Assembly: GCF_010093065.1 (NCBI RefSeq)
Contig: NZ_CP048113.1
Span: 1,240,001-1,304,000 of the forward strand
DNA from: Chitinophaga agri
GTDB lineage: Bacteria; Bacteroidota; Bacteroidia; Chitinophagales; Chitinophagaceae
Length of the DNA: 64,000 nt
Direction of reading: 5' to 3'
Shown here: one piece after another, positions 9,415 through 18,690 of the stretch
How the letters are laid out: the number at the start of each line of letters is the position of its first letter
Position numbering within the stretch: the first letter of the stretch is position 1
Position numbers and translations under genes: made by a program
Notes under the pieces: generated by a model
What the model saw: only the letters and a program-made list of their open reading frames with translations
Databases searched by the model: none
Told to the model about the DNA's origin: nothing

Positions 9415-11295
9415 ATGCGCGTAATCGCATTATTCCTGCTGCTGACTGCAGCTTTCCATGCACAGGCTCAGACACCCCGTTTTAAGGTCATTGCGTTCTA
9501 CAATGGCACCTGGGATGCTGCCCACATCAACTTTGTACAGGAAGCCAACCAATGGTTTCCTACCATCGCCGCCCAATACAATTTCTCTTATGAAGCGACC
9601 ACCAACTGGAATAACCTGAACGCGACCTTCCTGTCGCAATACCAGGTTGTCCTGTTCCTGGATGACCTTCCTGCTGGTACCGCTCAACGTGCTGCCTTTC
9701 AGCAGTACATGCAGAACGGCGGTGCCTGGATGGGCTTCCATGTATGCGCATTTACCACCAGCGCCTCCGGATGGAGCTGGTATCACAACACGTTCCTCGG
9801 CTCCGGCAATTTCAGGAACAACACATGGGGTCCGACTACTGCCACACTCCGCGTAGAAGACCAAACACACCCCAGCACACTACGGCTGCCTGCTACCTTC
9901 ACGTCTGCTGTCAGCGAATGGTACAGCTGGAACAATGACCTGCGCACAAACAGCAATATCAGGATCCTCGCGTCTGTCGATCCTGTGAGCTTCCCGCTGG
10001 GAACCGATCCTAATCAGTCCTGGACCAGCGGTTATTATCCGATCATGTGGACGAATAATAACTACAAAATGCTGTATGCCAACTTCGGTCACAACGACAT
10101 GAACTACAGTAACAACACGCCCAAATCCTCCACATTCGCCAGCGAGATCCAGAACAGATTTATCATTGACGGACTCTTATGGCTGGGTGGCGTTAATCCC
10201 GGCCCCGCTCCTGCCCTGCCAATACCTGGTACCATACAGGCAGAGAGTTATACAAACATGAGCGGCATTCAGACGGAAGCAACGACTGATGCGGGTGGCG
10301 GACAAAACGTTGGTTACACCGACACCGGCGACTGGCTGGACTACAAAGTGAATGTACAAACTGCCGGTACATACAATGTACAGTTCAGGGTGGCCAGTCA
10401 GACTGCTGGTGGCAATATAGAGCTGAGAAAAGATGCAGCCGTACTGGCAACTGCTACTGTGCCTGTTACTGGCGCATGGCAAACATGGACCACTGTCAGC
10501 ACAACTGCTACCTTAGCTGCCGGTGAACAGACACTACGTCTTCATGTAGCAGCTGGTGGCTTTAATCTCAACTGGGTACAATTCTCTACAGCCGCAAACC
10601 CGACCAATATTCCTGTTGGTCAGATTATCACACTCAGAGGTAACAACAACTTATACGTAAGCGGAGAAAATGGTACGAAAGCCATGACCTGCGAAAGAAC
10701 GGCGCCGCAAACCTGGGAACAGTTCTCCGTATGGAATGCAGGTACAGGTAAAGTTAACCTGCGTAGCATGGGTAAATATGTATCTTCCGAAAATGGTACG
10801 CAGGCCATCACATGCAACCGCACCACTGCTGGTGCTACTGAGGTATTTGACTGGATATCTAACGCCGATGGTACGATCTCGTTAAGAGGTAGCAACGGCT
10901 TATACGTATCTTCTGAAAATGGTGCAGCAGCCATGACATGCACACGCGCGACAATCGGCGGTTGGGAAAAATTCAATTTTGCCATTGTTGGTCCTGTGCC
11001 TGCAGCTGCCACGCTCGCTGTTGCAAAATCAACGGAAGAAACTGTAAACAACAACGCTGTTATCGTATATCCGAATCCGTTTGGTACACAACTGAACTAC
11101 AACGTTCCTGCCTCCTACTCGTCACATATCGCAACCATATATGACCTGAATGGCAGAGCAGTGCTACGTTCTGTGGTAAAAAATAGACAATCTGCCTATT
11201 CAATCAATACAAGTAATTTACCAAGGGGAATATATATTCTCGACATTACAAGTGGTGCCTATCATAAAAGAATTAAGATCCAGAAAGCAGAATAA
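9415..11295 (+). CDS. Secreted ThuA-CBM6-fascin-like protein with T9SS sorting domain
   Basis: The start is taken at ATG 9415, giving a 626-residue protein with a signal peptide ending HAQA-Q. An in-frame ATG at 9382 and a TTG at 9373 only add a basic stretch before it. Domains in order are a ThuA/trehalose-utilisation-like glutamine-amidotransferase fold (about 20-250, with VVLFLDDLP and GGAWMGFHV), a family 6 carbohydrate-binding module (about 265-390, IQAESYTNM and GDWLDY), a fascin-like beta-trefoil with three repeats of the L(Y/S)VSSENG type (about 395-520), and a C-terminal T9SS type A sorting domain (about 545-626, [17 protein letters not shown]). It should be exported and anchored at or released from the surface, binding polysaccharide. 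The chemistry of the ThuA domain cannot be told from the sequence. Confidence 0.88.
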   Translation: MRVIALFLLLTAAFHAQAQTPRFKVIAFYNGTWDAAHINFVQEANQWFPTIAAQYNFSYEATTNWNNLNATFLSQYQVVLFLDDLPAGTAQRAAFQQYMQNGGAWMGFHVCAFTTSASGWSWYHNTFLGSGNFRNNTWGPTTATLRVEDQTHPSTLRLPATFTSAVSEWYSWNNDLRTNSNIRILASVDPVSFPLGTDPNQSWTSGYYPIMWTNNNYKMLYANFGHNDMNYSNNTPKSSTFASEIQNRFIIDGLLWLGGVNPGPAPALPIPGTIQAESYTNMSGIQTEATTDAGGGQNVGYTDTGDWLDYKVNVQTAGTYNVQFRVASQTAGGNIELRKDAAVLATATVPVTGAWQTWTTVSTTATLAAGEQTLRLHVAAGGFNLNWVQFSTAANPTNIPVGQIITLRGNNNLYVSGENGTKAMTCERTAPQTWEQFSVWNAGTGKVNLRSMGKYVSSENGTQAITCNRTTAGATEVFDWISNADGTISLRGSNGLYVSSENGAAAMTCTRATIGGWEKFNFAIVGPVPAAATLAVAKSTEETVNNNAVIVYPNPFGTQLNYNVPASYSSHIATIYDLNGRAVLRSVVKNRQSAYSINTSNLPRGIYILDITSGAYHKRIKIQKAE

Positions 11296-11326
11296 TACAC
11301 TGCTGATATCAATGCCAAGCATATAA

Positions 11327-11362
11327 AAAAGGTTGCACATCCATCATGGTGTGCAACCTTTT
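11327..11362. terminator. Bidirectional terminator
   Basis: A 13-bp stem (AAAAGGTTGCACA / TGTGCAACCTTTT) has a 10-nt loop. It lies between the convergent ThuA gene and serA and has A-tracts and T-tracts on both sides, so it can serve both transcripts. Confidence 0.85.
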
Positions 11363-11382
11363 CTACTGAACAAGCACTGTTA

Positions 11383-12621
11383 TTAGTATAACAATCTTGT
11401 CTTAATAGTATGGTTAACATCCTTCAGTAAAGAGAATGCTTCTTTCGATAATTTGCTGTCCACGTCCAGTACCACATAACCAATCGCATCATTCGTTTTC
11501 AGGTACTGCCCCAGGATGTTGATCTTGTTCTGTGACAATACGGTATTGATCTCAGACAGTACGCCTGGTACGTTCTCGTGAATATGCAGGATACGGTGTG
11601 TATGATCTACTGCTGGTACGCTGATAGCCGGAATCGTATGAGAACCAAAGCTCGCACCTTTCTCCAGGTAGTTCAGCATCTTCGCACTTACATCCAGTCC
11701 AATGTTATGTTGCGCTTCTTCTGTGCTACCACCGATATGAGGGGTCAGTATCACGTTAGACAATTTCTGCAATGGCGTAGAAAATGCTGCACCGTTCTTC
11801 TCTGGCTCAACCGGGAACACATCGATCGCCGCACCTGATAACTGACCACTGGTCAGCGCATCTTTCAGGTCATTCAGTTCCACTACTTCGCCACGTGCAT
11901 AGTTGATAAAAATAGCGCCCTTCTTCGCATATTTCAGTGTGTCTTTATTGATCATATTTGCAGTGGTCTTTGTAGATGGCACATGCAATGATATAATATC
12001 TGCCTGCTCGAACAACGCTTCAAGAGAACGGAGCTGTACGGCATTACCCAGCGGAAGTTTGGTCTCTACATCGTAGTAAAAAACATTCATACCCAAGGCT
12101 TCCGCCAGTACACTCACCTGGCTACCGATATTACCATAACCAACGATACCCAGTGATTTCCCGCGTAATTCATAGCTGCCCTTAGCTTCCTTCATCCAGA
12201 TGCCCTCATGCGCAGCTGCGTTCTTATCAGGAATACGGCGGATCAGCATGATAGACAAGCCGATCACTAATTCCGCTACTGAACGGGTATTAGAGTAAGG
12301 TGCATTAAATACAGCTACCCCCATCTCGCGGGCACTCTTCAGATCTACCTGATTAGTACCGATACAGAAGCAACCCACCGCCTGTAACTTGGTAGCCGCT
12401 TCCAGTACTTTCCTGGTCACCTGTGTCTTGGAACGGATACCCAACAGATGAACGTCCTTCACCTCACGGATCAGATCTTCCTCGCCTAATGCGCCCGACA
12501 ATCTTTTCACGTTGGCATATCCCGCCGACGTGAATTCCGCTGCTGCGGCGTCGCTGATATTCTCCAACAATAAAATATTGATCTTCTCCTTAGGATAACT
12601 TGTCAACTTTTGCTGATCCAT
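11383..12621 (-). CDS. serA: D-3-phosphoglycerate dehydrogenase, E. coli SerA type
   Basis: This 412-residue enzyme catalyses NAD-dependent oxidation of 3-phosphoglycerate, the first step of serine synthesis. It aligns by eye over its whole length with E. coli SerA, including VGCFCIGTNQVDL, NTRSVAELVIG, the nucleotide-binding GYGNIG (161-166) and the C-terminal ACT-type regulatory domain ending in RLLY. The catalytic residues of the D-2-hydroxyacid dehydrogenases are present: R243, E272 and H295. The ACT domain implies feedback inhibition by serine, as in E. coli. It appears monocistronic, with a consensus promoter 73 nt upstream and a shared terminator downstream. Confidence 0.96.
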   Translation of the reverse strand: MDQQKLTSYPKEKINILLLENISDAAAAEFTSAGYANVKRLSGALGEEDLIREVKDVHLLGIRSKTQVTRKVLEAATKLQAVGCFCIGTNQVDLKSAREMGVAVFNAPYSNTRSVAELVIGLSIMLIRRIPDKNAAAHEGIWMKEAKGSYELRGKSLGIVGYGNIGSQVSVLAEALGMNVFYYDVETKLPLGNAVQLRSLEALFEQADIISLHVPSTKTTANMINKDTLKYAKKGAIFINYARGEVVELNDLKDALTSGQLSGAAIDVFPVEPEKNGAAFSTPLQKLSNVILTPHIGGSTEEAQHNIGLDVSAKMLNYLEKGASFGSHTIPAISVPAVDHTHRILHIHENVPGVLSEINTVLSQNKINILGQYLKTNDAIGYVVLDVDSKLSKEAFSLLKDVNHTIKTRLLY

Positions 12622-12694
12622 TGATTATATTTTATGCGTTACCAATTGCAATAAACAATTGGCTTAATAATTGTTATATGGCGAAACGAAGGCA

Positions 12695-12725
12695 CAAACC
12701 TAAAAGATGTTACGCAATTATCAAA
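12695..12725 (-). promoter_or_regulatory. Promoter of serA
   Basis: On the minus strand, TTTG (12725-12722), a 19-bp spacer and TAGGTTTG (12702-12695) match the Bacteroidota consensus fully. The predicted 5' UTR is about 65 nt. Confidence 0.75.
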
Positions 12726-12843
12726 CAGTCTGGCCTCCGAATTTGATTTCGTCAAAATTTAAGTCGAATTTGACCCTTTTTTAAGGGTTTTAGGGCTTTA
12801 AATCTTAAAATACCTTTAAAATCGTCTTCGGGGAACTGTTTTT

Positions 12844-12875
12844 TTTGTGTAACAATTGATTAGGGGCTAATTTTA
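12844..12875 (+). promoter_or_regulatory. Probable promoter of the serine hydrolase gene
   Basis: TTTG at 12844-12847, a 20-bp spacer and TAATTTTA at 12868-12875 match the Bacteroidota consensus except for the last base of the -7 box. The leader would be about 40 nt. Confidence 0.45.
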
Positions 12876-12922
12876 GCACCTTTTACAATTAAGCAGAAAC
12901 AGAATCGACTCTAACTAGCAGA

Positions 12923-14110
12923 ATGAAAGCAGCTTATATCGTATTAACAATTTCTGGTATGGCCTTGTATGCTATCACCGCATGCCAGAGCAATGCAGCA
13001 AACAACAAAGATAAAAAGAACCAACCAGATACTCCCCGGACCGAAGTGCTGAGTGAATCTGCTCTGGCCCTCCTCAACGCTCCTGTTACCAAATCACAGC
13101 AGGTAGCATTAAACAGCTTTTACCAGAATATGGTGCGCGCTGGCTTTAATGGCGCTATGATCGTCGCTAAGAAAGGTGTGGTGATCTTCGAACAATACCA
13201 TGGCCTGGAGAATTACCGGAATAAGAAATCTGCTATCAACGACAGTTCCTCCTTTCAGCTGGCCTCTGTTTCTAAAACCTTTACCGCAATGGGTATTCTG
13301 TCCCTGATGGAAAAAGGTAAACTCAGTCTGCAGGATTCCATACAGAAATATTACCCTCAGTTTCCATATAAAGGGATTACCCTGCAGATGCTGCTCTCCC
13401 ACCGTAGCGGCCTGCCGAATTATCTCTATTTCTGCGACAGCATCTGGCCTGACAAGGATAAATTCCTTTCCAATGATGATGTTATTCAGCTGATGATCAC
13501 CCACCGTCCGCGTATACAACATACGCCTGGTACACATTTCCAGTATTGTAATACCAACTATATGCTGCTGGGGGCGATCATTGAAAAGGTCAGCGGACAG
13601 CAATACGCGGAATTCATGCAACAAACGTTTTTCAATCCGCTGGGCATGACCAATACATTTGTATATGATCCGATGAGTGCGGTGCGTCCTCATCAGACGG
13701 CCAGCCACAAATACAACGGACAGCTCGAACCAGACACTTATTTCGATGGCGTCGTGGGTGACAAAGGCATCTATAGTACAGCCCGTGATATGCTGAAATG
13801 GGACCAGGCCCTGTACAATGGACAGTTGTTCTCTCCTGAGACCATTAAAGCGGCCTACACACCCTATAGCCATGAAAAGCCAGGTATCCGTAATTATGGG
13901 CTGGGCTGGAGGCTGATGGTTTACCCGGACAGCAGCGAAATTGTCTACCACAATGGCTGGTGGCATGGCAATAACACCGTATTCAACCGCATCATCAAGG
14001 ATACATCCACTATTATCATTCTCGGAAATAAATACAACCGGAATATTTACCGTGCAGTAAAACCGGTAAGCGCCATTCTGGGACATGGCACTGAAGAGGG
14101 GGAGGAATAA
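12923..14110 (+). CDS. Lipoprotein serine hydrolase, class C beta-lactamase-like
   Basis: This 395-residue protein has a lipoprotein signal (AITAC, acylated C21) followed by an Asn/Lys-rich linker, so it should be membrane-anchored in the periplasm or at the outer membrane. The beta-lactamase/DD-peptidase fold carries the expected catalytic motifs: S115-VS-K118 (SxxK nucleophile and base), Y208-C-N210 (YxN) and H343-N-G345 (HxG, replacing KTG). Such proteins act as D-amino-acid peptidases, esterases or D-alanyl carboxypeptidases, and the sequence does not say which. True AmpC activity is possible but not favoured, because the HxG form is typical of the esterase and peptidase members. Its stop codon directly abuts the stop of the convergent transporter gene. 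Confidence 0.88.
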   Translation: MKAAYIVLTISGMALYAITACQSNAANNKDKKNQPDTPRTEVLSESALALLNAPVTKSQQVALNSFYQNMVRAGFNGAMIVAKKGVVIFEQYHGLENYRNKKSAINDSSSFQLASVSKTFTAMGILSLMEKGKLSLQDSIQKYYPQFPYKGITLQMLLSHRSGLPNYLYFCDSIWPDKDKFLSNDDVIQLMITHRPRIQHTPGTHFQYCNTNYMLLGAIIEKVSGQQYAEFMQQTFFNPLGMTNTFVYDPMSAVRPHQTASHKYNGQLEPDTYFDGVVGDKGIYSTARDMLKWDQALYNGQLFSPETIKAAYTPYSHEKPGIRNYGLGWRLMVYPDSSEIVYHNGWWHGNNTVFNRIIKDTSTIIILGNKYNRNIYRAVKPVSAILGHGTEEGEE

Positions 14111-15091
14111 TTACTCCCCATGCTTCCTGTTAGGCAACACATTTTCCCTCTTCCACGTTATTAAACCCGTAAATTCATCCTGCCTCACCGGACAGTTCTC
14201 CATCTGACAATAATGACAGCAGGAAGGAATACAAGGGTCCGTATGGATAAAAAACTCTACCTCTCCTGAAGAAAACGCCTCATTCACGAGGTGCTCTATC
14301 GCCTTCAACTCATCATGTGCCTCGCTTAACTCCAGGTAATAAGGCAACGTCAGGTGACAATCTATATGATAGTTACTGCCGTACTGCTGTACACGCATGT
14401 TATGTATATCGATCCATCTGGCTCTTCTATGCGCAGCCAGCACGGCTATCACCTTATCCACTACACGCATGTCCGTTTCATCCATCAGCCCGGAAATAGA
14501 TGTGCGCATCAGCTGATATCCCTGTTTCAATATCAGCACTCCCATCAACACAGAAGCCGCCGGATCTATCCATTCCCAACCGGTAAAATGCATGATCAGC
14601 AACGCTGCTATCAGACCAATGCTACTATACACATCCGTCATAATATGTTTGCCATTACCGGAAATGGTCAGGGAACTTAACCGCTTCCCCTCCCTCTCCA
14701 GGAACAGCCCCAGTAAAAGATTTGCCAGGGTCGTACCAGCAATCAGCCACATGCCTTTATCCAGTTTAATCAGCTCCGTGGGAATAAAAAAATACTGCCC
14801 TGCCTTGAACAAGATCAGGCAGCCGGCAATAAAGATCATCGCTCCCTCAAAACCGATAGAAAAAAACTCCACTTTCCCGTGCCCGTAAGGATGATTCGCA
14901 TCCTTTGGCTTGCTGGTCAGGTAAATACTATAACAGGCAAAAGCACCTGCTACCACATTGATAATAGATTCTAATGCATCCGATAGAATAGCGACAGAAT
15001 GGGTCAGGAACCAGGCAGTAAATTTGGTCCCCGTTAAAACAAAACTGACGATCAGTGATACCAGTATAATACGTAACTCTCTTCTCTGCAA
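14111..15091 (-). CDS. Cation diffusion facilitator transporter with Cys-rich tail
   Basis: This 326-residue inner-membrane protein has about six hydrophobic segments in the first 210 residues and the CDF arrangement: an acidic TM2 motif (SDALES, D38), the HPYGHGK(V/L)E loop after TM2, and a WIDP motif in TM5. A cytoplasmic domain follows. CDF proteins export divalent cations by proton antiport as dimers. The C-terminus carries a cluster of five cysteines with His (pattern C-x3-CC-x2-C-x4-C), likely a soft-metal site. The specific ion is not determined, because the TM2 and TM5 site residues differ from the classic zinc HxxxD pair. The gene stands alone and converges on the serine hydrolase with no spacer. 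Confidence 0.9.
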   Translation of the reverse strand: MQRRELRIILVSLIVSFVLTGTKFTAWFLTHSVAILSDALESIINVVAGAFACYSIYLTSKPKDANHPYGHGKVEFFSIGFEGAMIFIAGCLILFKAGQYFFIPTELIKLDKGMWLIAGTTLANLLLGLFLEREGKRLSSLTISGNGKHIMTDVYSSIGLIAALLIMHFTGWEWIDPAASVLMGVLILKQGYQLMRTSISGLMDETDMRVVDKVIAVLAAHRRARWIDIHNMRVQQYGSNYHIDCHLTLPYYLELSEAHDELKAIEHLVNEAFSSGEVEFFIHTDPCIPSCCHYCQMENCPVRQDEFTGLITWKRENVLPNRKHGE

Positions 15092-15264
15092 AACATGGCG
15101 GATTGATTCACAAAGAAAAGGAAAATATTGCGTAAGTTAGTAGAGGGTTCGGGGTGACTGACAACTGTATGTAGACTTTTAATTTTATCCTAACGTAGCA
15201 ATCATCGTAAGTATATATAGAATTATCCTTTTCAGCCCGTTGACGGCAAACCAAAATCGCTAGT

Positions 15265-18200
15265 ATGTACATTCTACACCCAAAAGCAAAGTGGCTATGC
15301 CTGCTAATATGCAGCGCATGCTGCAAAGTGCATTTGAATGCAGCCCCTGTGACGAGCGAAACGATCTCTCCGGGTACCTATGGGCTCTTCCAGCAACCTG
15401 TTACTGAAACTGTCACCGGTGTGGTCCGTGTGTATGGCAAGAATGGGCGTCCGGAAGCTATTCCCGGCATCAATGTCATTGAAAAAGGTACTACTAACGG
15501 TACCGTCACTGATGCTGCCGGCGCCTTTACGCTGAAAGTTAAACATGGAGCCACACTCACCTTCTCCATGGTCGGATACAAACCACAGGAAGCCAAAGCC
15601 TCCGCCAGGGATGCAGTGAACATTATTCTCGAAGAAGATATCAGCGCCCTGAAGGAAGTCGTGGTAACAGGTTATCAGACCATAGACCGTAAACTCTTTA
15701 CCGGCGCGGCCACCAATGTGAAAGCCTCTGATATTAAACGTGACGGTATTGCGGATGTCAGCCGTATGCTGGAAGGTCAGGTGGCAGGTGTCACGGTACA
15801 AAACGTATCAGGTACTTTCGGTGCGGCGCCCAAAATACGCGTGCGCGGCGCCACCTCCATCACCGGCGATAACAAACCGCTCTGGGTAGTGGATGGTGTT
15901 GTACTCGAAGACGTGATCAATGTATCCAACGAGCAGCTCTCCACCGGTAACCCTGCTACCCTGCTGGGTTCCTCTGTTGCAGGCCTTAACTCCGACGATA
16001 TTGAAAGTTTCCAGATCCTGAAAGACGCTGCTGCTACCGCTCTTTATGGCGCCCGTGCGATGAACGGTGTAGTGGTTGTCACCACCAAAAAAGGAAAGGT
16101 GGGTAAACCCGTGATCTCCTATACCGGCAACTTTTCCAGCTACCTGAAGCCCACCTACAACCAGTTCGACATCATGAACTCGGATGATCAGATGGCTTTC
16201 TATAACGAACTGGCCCTGAAAGGATGGCTCAACCATTCCGATGCGACCCGCGCGGAGAATGGTGGGGTATACACAAAAATGTATAATCTCATTGACAAAT
16301 ATAACGCTACCAACGGCGCATTCGGTTTGTATAACAGTCCCGAGACCAGACGCGCTTTCCTCGAACGATATGCCAAAGCCAATACTAACTGGTTTGACGT
16401 ACTGTTCCGCAACTCGTTCATGCAGGAACATTCGCTGAGTGTCTCTTCCGGTACTGATAAATCGCAACTATATGTATCTACCAGCTTCCTGCAGGACCAG
16501 GGCTGGACACTGGCTGATAAACTGAAGCGTTTCACAGGTAACGTAAGAGCTAACTACAACATCAGCGATAAAGTATCCTTTGGCTTTATCACCCAGGCTG
16601 TGATCCGCGACCAGCGCGTGCCGGGTACGCTGAACAGGAACAGTAATCCCGTAAGCGGACAGTTCGACCGCGACTTCGACATCAACCCCTACAGCTATGC
16701 ACTGAATACCAGCAGGGCGCTGACGGCATATGATGAAAAAGGCAACCTGGAATACTTCACCCGCAACTTCGCTCCCTTCAATATCGTAAATGAAATGAGC
16801 AACAACTACATTGATCTCAGTCAGCTCGATATTAAGTTGCAGGGCGATCTCTCTTACAAGATAAGGAAGAACCTGAAGTATACTTTCCTTGGTAATATCC
16901 GCTATGTGAAGTCAACCCAGGAACACAAGATCAAGGAGAATTCCAATATGCCACAGGCCTACCGTGCCGCAGGCGATGCCACCATCCGCTCACGTAACCG
17001 CTTCCTCTACCGTAATCCCGATGATCCGGAGGCAGAACCTGTCGTAGTACTGCCTTATGGTGGTATCTACACCACAGAAGATGACTACCTGGTCAGCTAT
17101 TACTTCCGTAATATGCTGGAATGGAACAAGACATGGAATGACGTACATATGGTGAATTTCCTCGGCTCCCAGGAATTACGTTATGCAAACAGACAAAACA
17201 GGCAGTTTGACGGATACGGCTACCAGTTTGATAAAGGTGGTGTTCCTTTTATTGATCCGAATATCATCAAACAGAATATCGAGAACAACTTCAATTACTA
17301 CAGCATCAGTCAGAACTACGACCGCTATCTCGCTTATCTTGCCAATGCTGCATACTCCTACAAAGGGAAGTATAACTTCAATGCGAGTATCCGTTATGAC
17401 GGCTCCAACCTGCTAGGTGAGTCACGTACCGCACGCTGGTTGCCTACCTGGAACGTAAGCGGTTCATGGAATGTGGATACCGAAGATTTTATGCGCAGAC
17501 AGGAAACAGTAAACCGCCTTACGCTCAGGGCCACCTATGGTCTGACCGGTAGTATGGGCAATGCCAGGAACTCCAGTGTCGTGTTGCAGAACCGTAGTGC
17601 AAACCGGCCTTATCTCTCAGAAATAGAATCTACCATTTACATACAGAGCCTGGAAAACTCCGAACTGACCTGGGAAAAACAATATGAGACCAACGTCGGC
17701 ATTGATGCAGGTTTCTTCCAGGACAGGCTCACCTTTACTATTGATGGTTACCTCCGTAACGGCTTCGACCTGATCGGCCCGATCCGTACATCAGGCATCG
17801 GTGGAGAGAGTGTCAAAATTGCCAACTATGGCGATATGAAATCGCATGGTGTGGAAGCGACGATGGCTTATAAAATTGTAGATGAAAAGAAATGGGGACT
17901 GCGTACGCAGCTGACTGTCGGCTATAACAAAGGCAAGATCACCAAACTGGAAAACATTCCTATTATCTGGGACCTTGTCGTAGCAGAAGGAGGCGCAACT
18001 GTCGGACATCCGGTACGCGGACTCTACTCCATTCCGTTTGAAGGACTCAATCCCAAAGATGGTACGCCACTGTTCACAAACCAGGACGGACTCAAGAGCG
18101 GTAATGTGTACCTCCAGAGTGACCAGATACAACACCTTGTTTACAATGGTCCGGTAGACCCGACACTGACCGGTGGCTGGTATAACACCCTTCGCTACAG

Positions 18201-18672
18201 TAATTTCTCGCTCTCTGCACTGGTAACCTATAGCACCGGTAATAAGGTTCGACTGAACCCGGGATTCAAACAGGAATATAACGATCTGGATGCCAGTTCC
18301 AATGACTTCCTCAACCGCTGGACACTGCCGGGAGATGAGAACCGTACCAATGTACCTTCCGTACTGGATAAACTGGGTAACTCCCGCCTGGACGGCGCGT
18401 ATCCCTACAACAACTATAACTACTCAACTGCGCGTGTAGCGAATGGCGATTTCGTTAGACTGAAACAGGTATCCCTGTCGTATAACCTTCCGCCTAAAGC
18501 GATCCGTCGTGCCGGATTCAATAATCTGTCTGTCAGTCTGGTGGCCAATAACGTATGGCTGATCTACTCAGATGACCGGCTCAATGGCCAGGACCCCGAG
18601 TTCTTCAACTCCGGTGGTGTGGCTCTTCCGATCCCCAAACAGTTCACGTTTTCAGTAAAGGCAGGACTATAA
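15265..18672 (+). CDS. SusC/RagA-type TonB-linked outer membrane transporter
   Basis: This 1,135-residue protein has a signal peptide (about 1-27), a carboxypeptidase-regulatory-like beta-sandwich (about 47-135, ending in EEDISALKEVVVTGYQ, the region of the TonB box), a plug domain with LWVVDGVVLEDV and a long beta-barrel ending in an aromatic-rich strand (FTFSVKAGL). SusC-type proteins import oligosaccharides or peptides together with a SusD lipoprotein lid and TonB energy. Its SusD follows 18 nt downstream, then two more lipoproteins, so it heads a four-gene operon. No glycosidase or sigma/anti-sigma pair is attached, and the HExxH partner rather suggests a peptide or modified-peptide substrate. 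That last point is inference. Confidence 0.95.
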   Translation: MYILHPKAKWLCLLICSACCKVHLNAAPVTSETISPGTYGLFQQPVTETVTGVVRVYGKNGRPEAIPGINVIEKGTTNGTVTDAAGAFTLKVKHGATLTFSMVGYKPQEAKASARDAVNIILEEDISALKEVVVTGYQTIDRKLFTGAATNVKASDIKRDGIADVSRMLEGQVAGVTVQNVSGTFGAAPKIRVRGATSITGDNKPLWVVDGVVLEDVINVSNEQLSTGNPATLLGSSVAGLNSDDIESFQILKDAAATALYGARAMNGVVVVTTKKGKVGKPVISYTGNFSSYLKPTYNQFDIMNSDDQMAFYNELALKGWLNHSDATRAENGGVYTKMYNLIDKYNATNGAFGLYNSPETRRAFLERYAKANTNWFDVLFRNSFMQEHSLSVSSGTDKSQLYVSTSFLQDQGWTLADKLKRFTGNVRANYNISDKVSFGFITQAVIRDQRVPGTLNRNSNPVSGQFDRDFDINPYSYALNTSRALTAYDEKGNLEYFTRNFAPFNIVNEMSNNYIDLSQLDIKLQGDLSYKIRKNLKYTFLGNIRYVKSTQEHKIKENSNMPQAYRAAGDATIRSRNRFLYRNPDDPEAEPVVVLPYGGIYTTEDDYLVSYYFRNMLEWNKTWNDVHMVNFLGSQELRYANRQNRQFDGYGYQFDKGGVPFIDPNIIKQNIENNFNYYSISQNYDRYLAYLANAAYSYKGKYNFNASIRYDGSNLLGESRTARWLPTWNVSGSWNVDTEDFMRRQETVNRLTLRATYGLTGSMGNARNSSVVLQNRSANRPYLSEIESTIYIQSLENSELTWEKQYETNVGIDAGFFQDRLTFTIDGYLRNGFDLIGPIRTSGIGGESVKIANYGDMKSHGVEATMAYKIVDEKKWGLRTQLTVGYNKGKITKLENIPIIWDLVVAEGGATVGHPVRGLYSIPFEGLNPKDGTPLFTNQDGLKSGNVYLQSDQIQHLVYNGPVDPTLTGGWYNTLRYSNFSLSALVTYSTGNKVRLNPGFKQEYNDLDASSNDFLNRWTLPGDENRTNVPSVLDKLGNSRLDGAYPYNNYNYSTARVANGDFVRLKQVSLSYNLPPKAIRRAGFNNLSVSLVANNVWLIYSDDRLNGQDPEFFNSGGVALPIPKQFTFSVKAGL

Positions 18673-18690
18673 CGTTAAAACCATCCAACG

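Larger units (their letters stand above)
12622..12922. other. Divergent intergenic region between serA and the serine hydrolase
   Basis: This 301-bp AT-rich spacer carries one recognisable promoter for each flanking gene (12725-12695 on the minus strand, 12844-12875 on the plus strand). No ORF or riboswitch-like structure was seen. Confidence 0.6.

Noticed and set aside
13109..14086. 325-codon minus-strand frame opposite the serine hydrolase
   Set aside because: The plus-strand frame has a lipobox and all three catalytic motifs; the opposite frame has no domain pattern.
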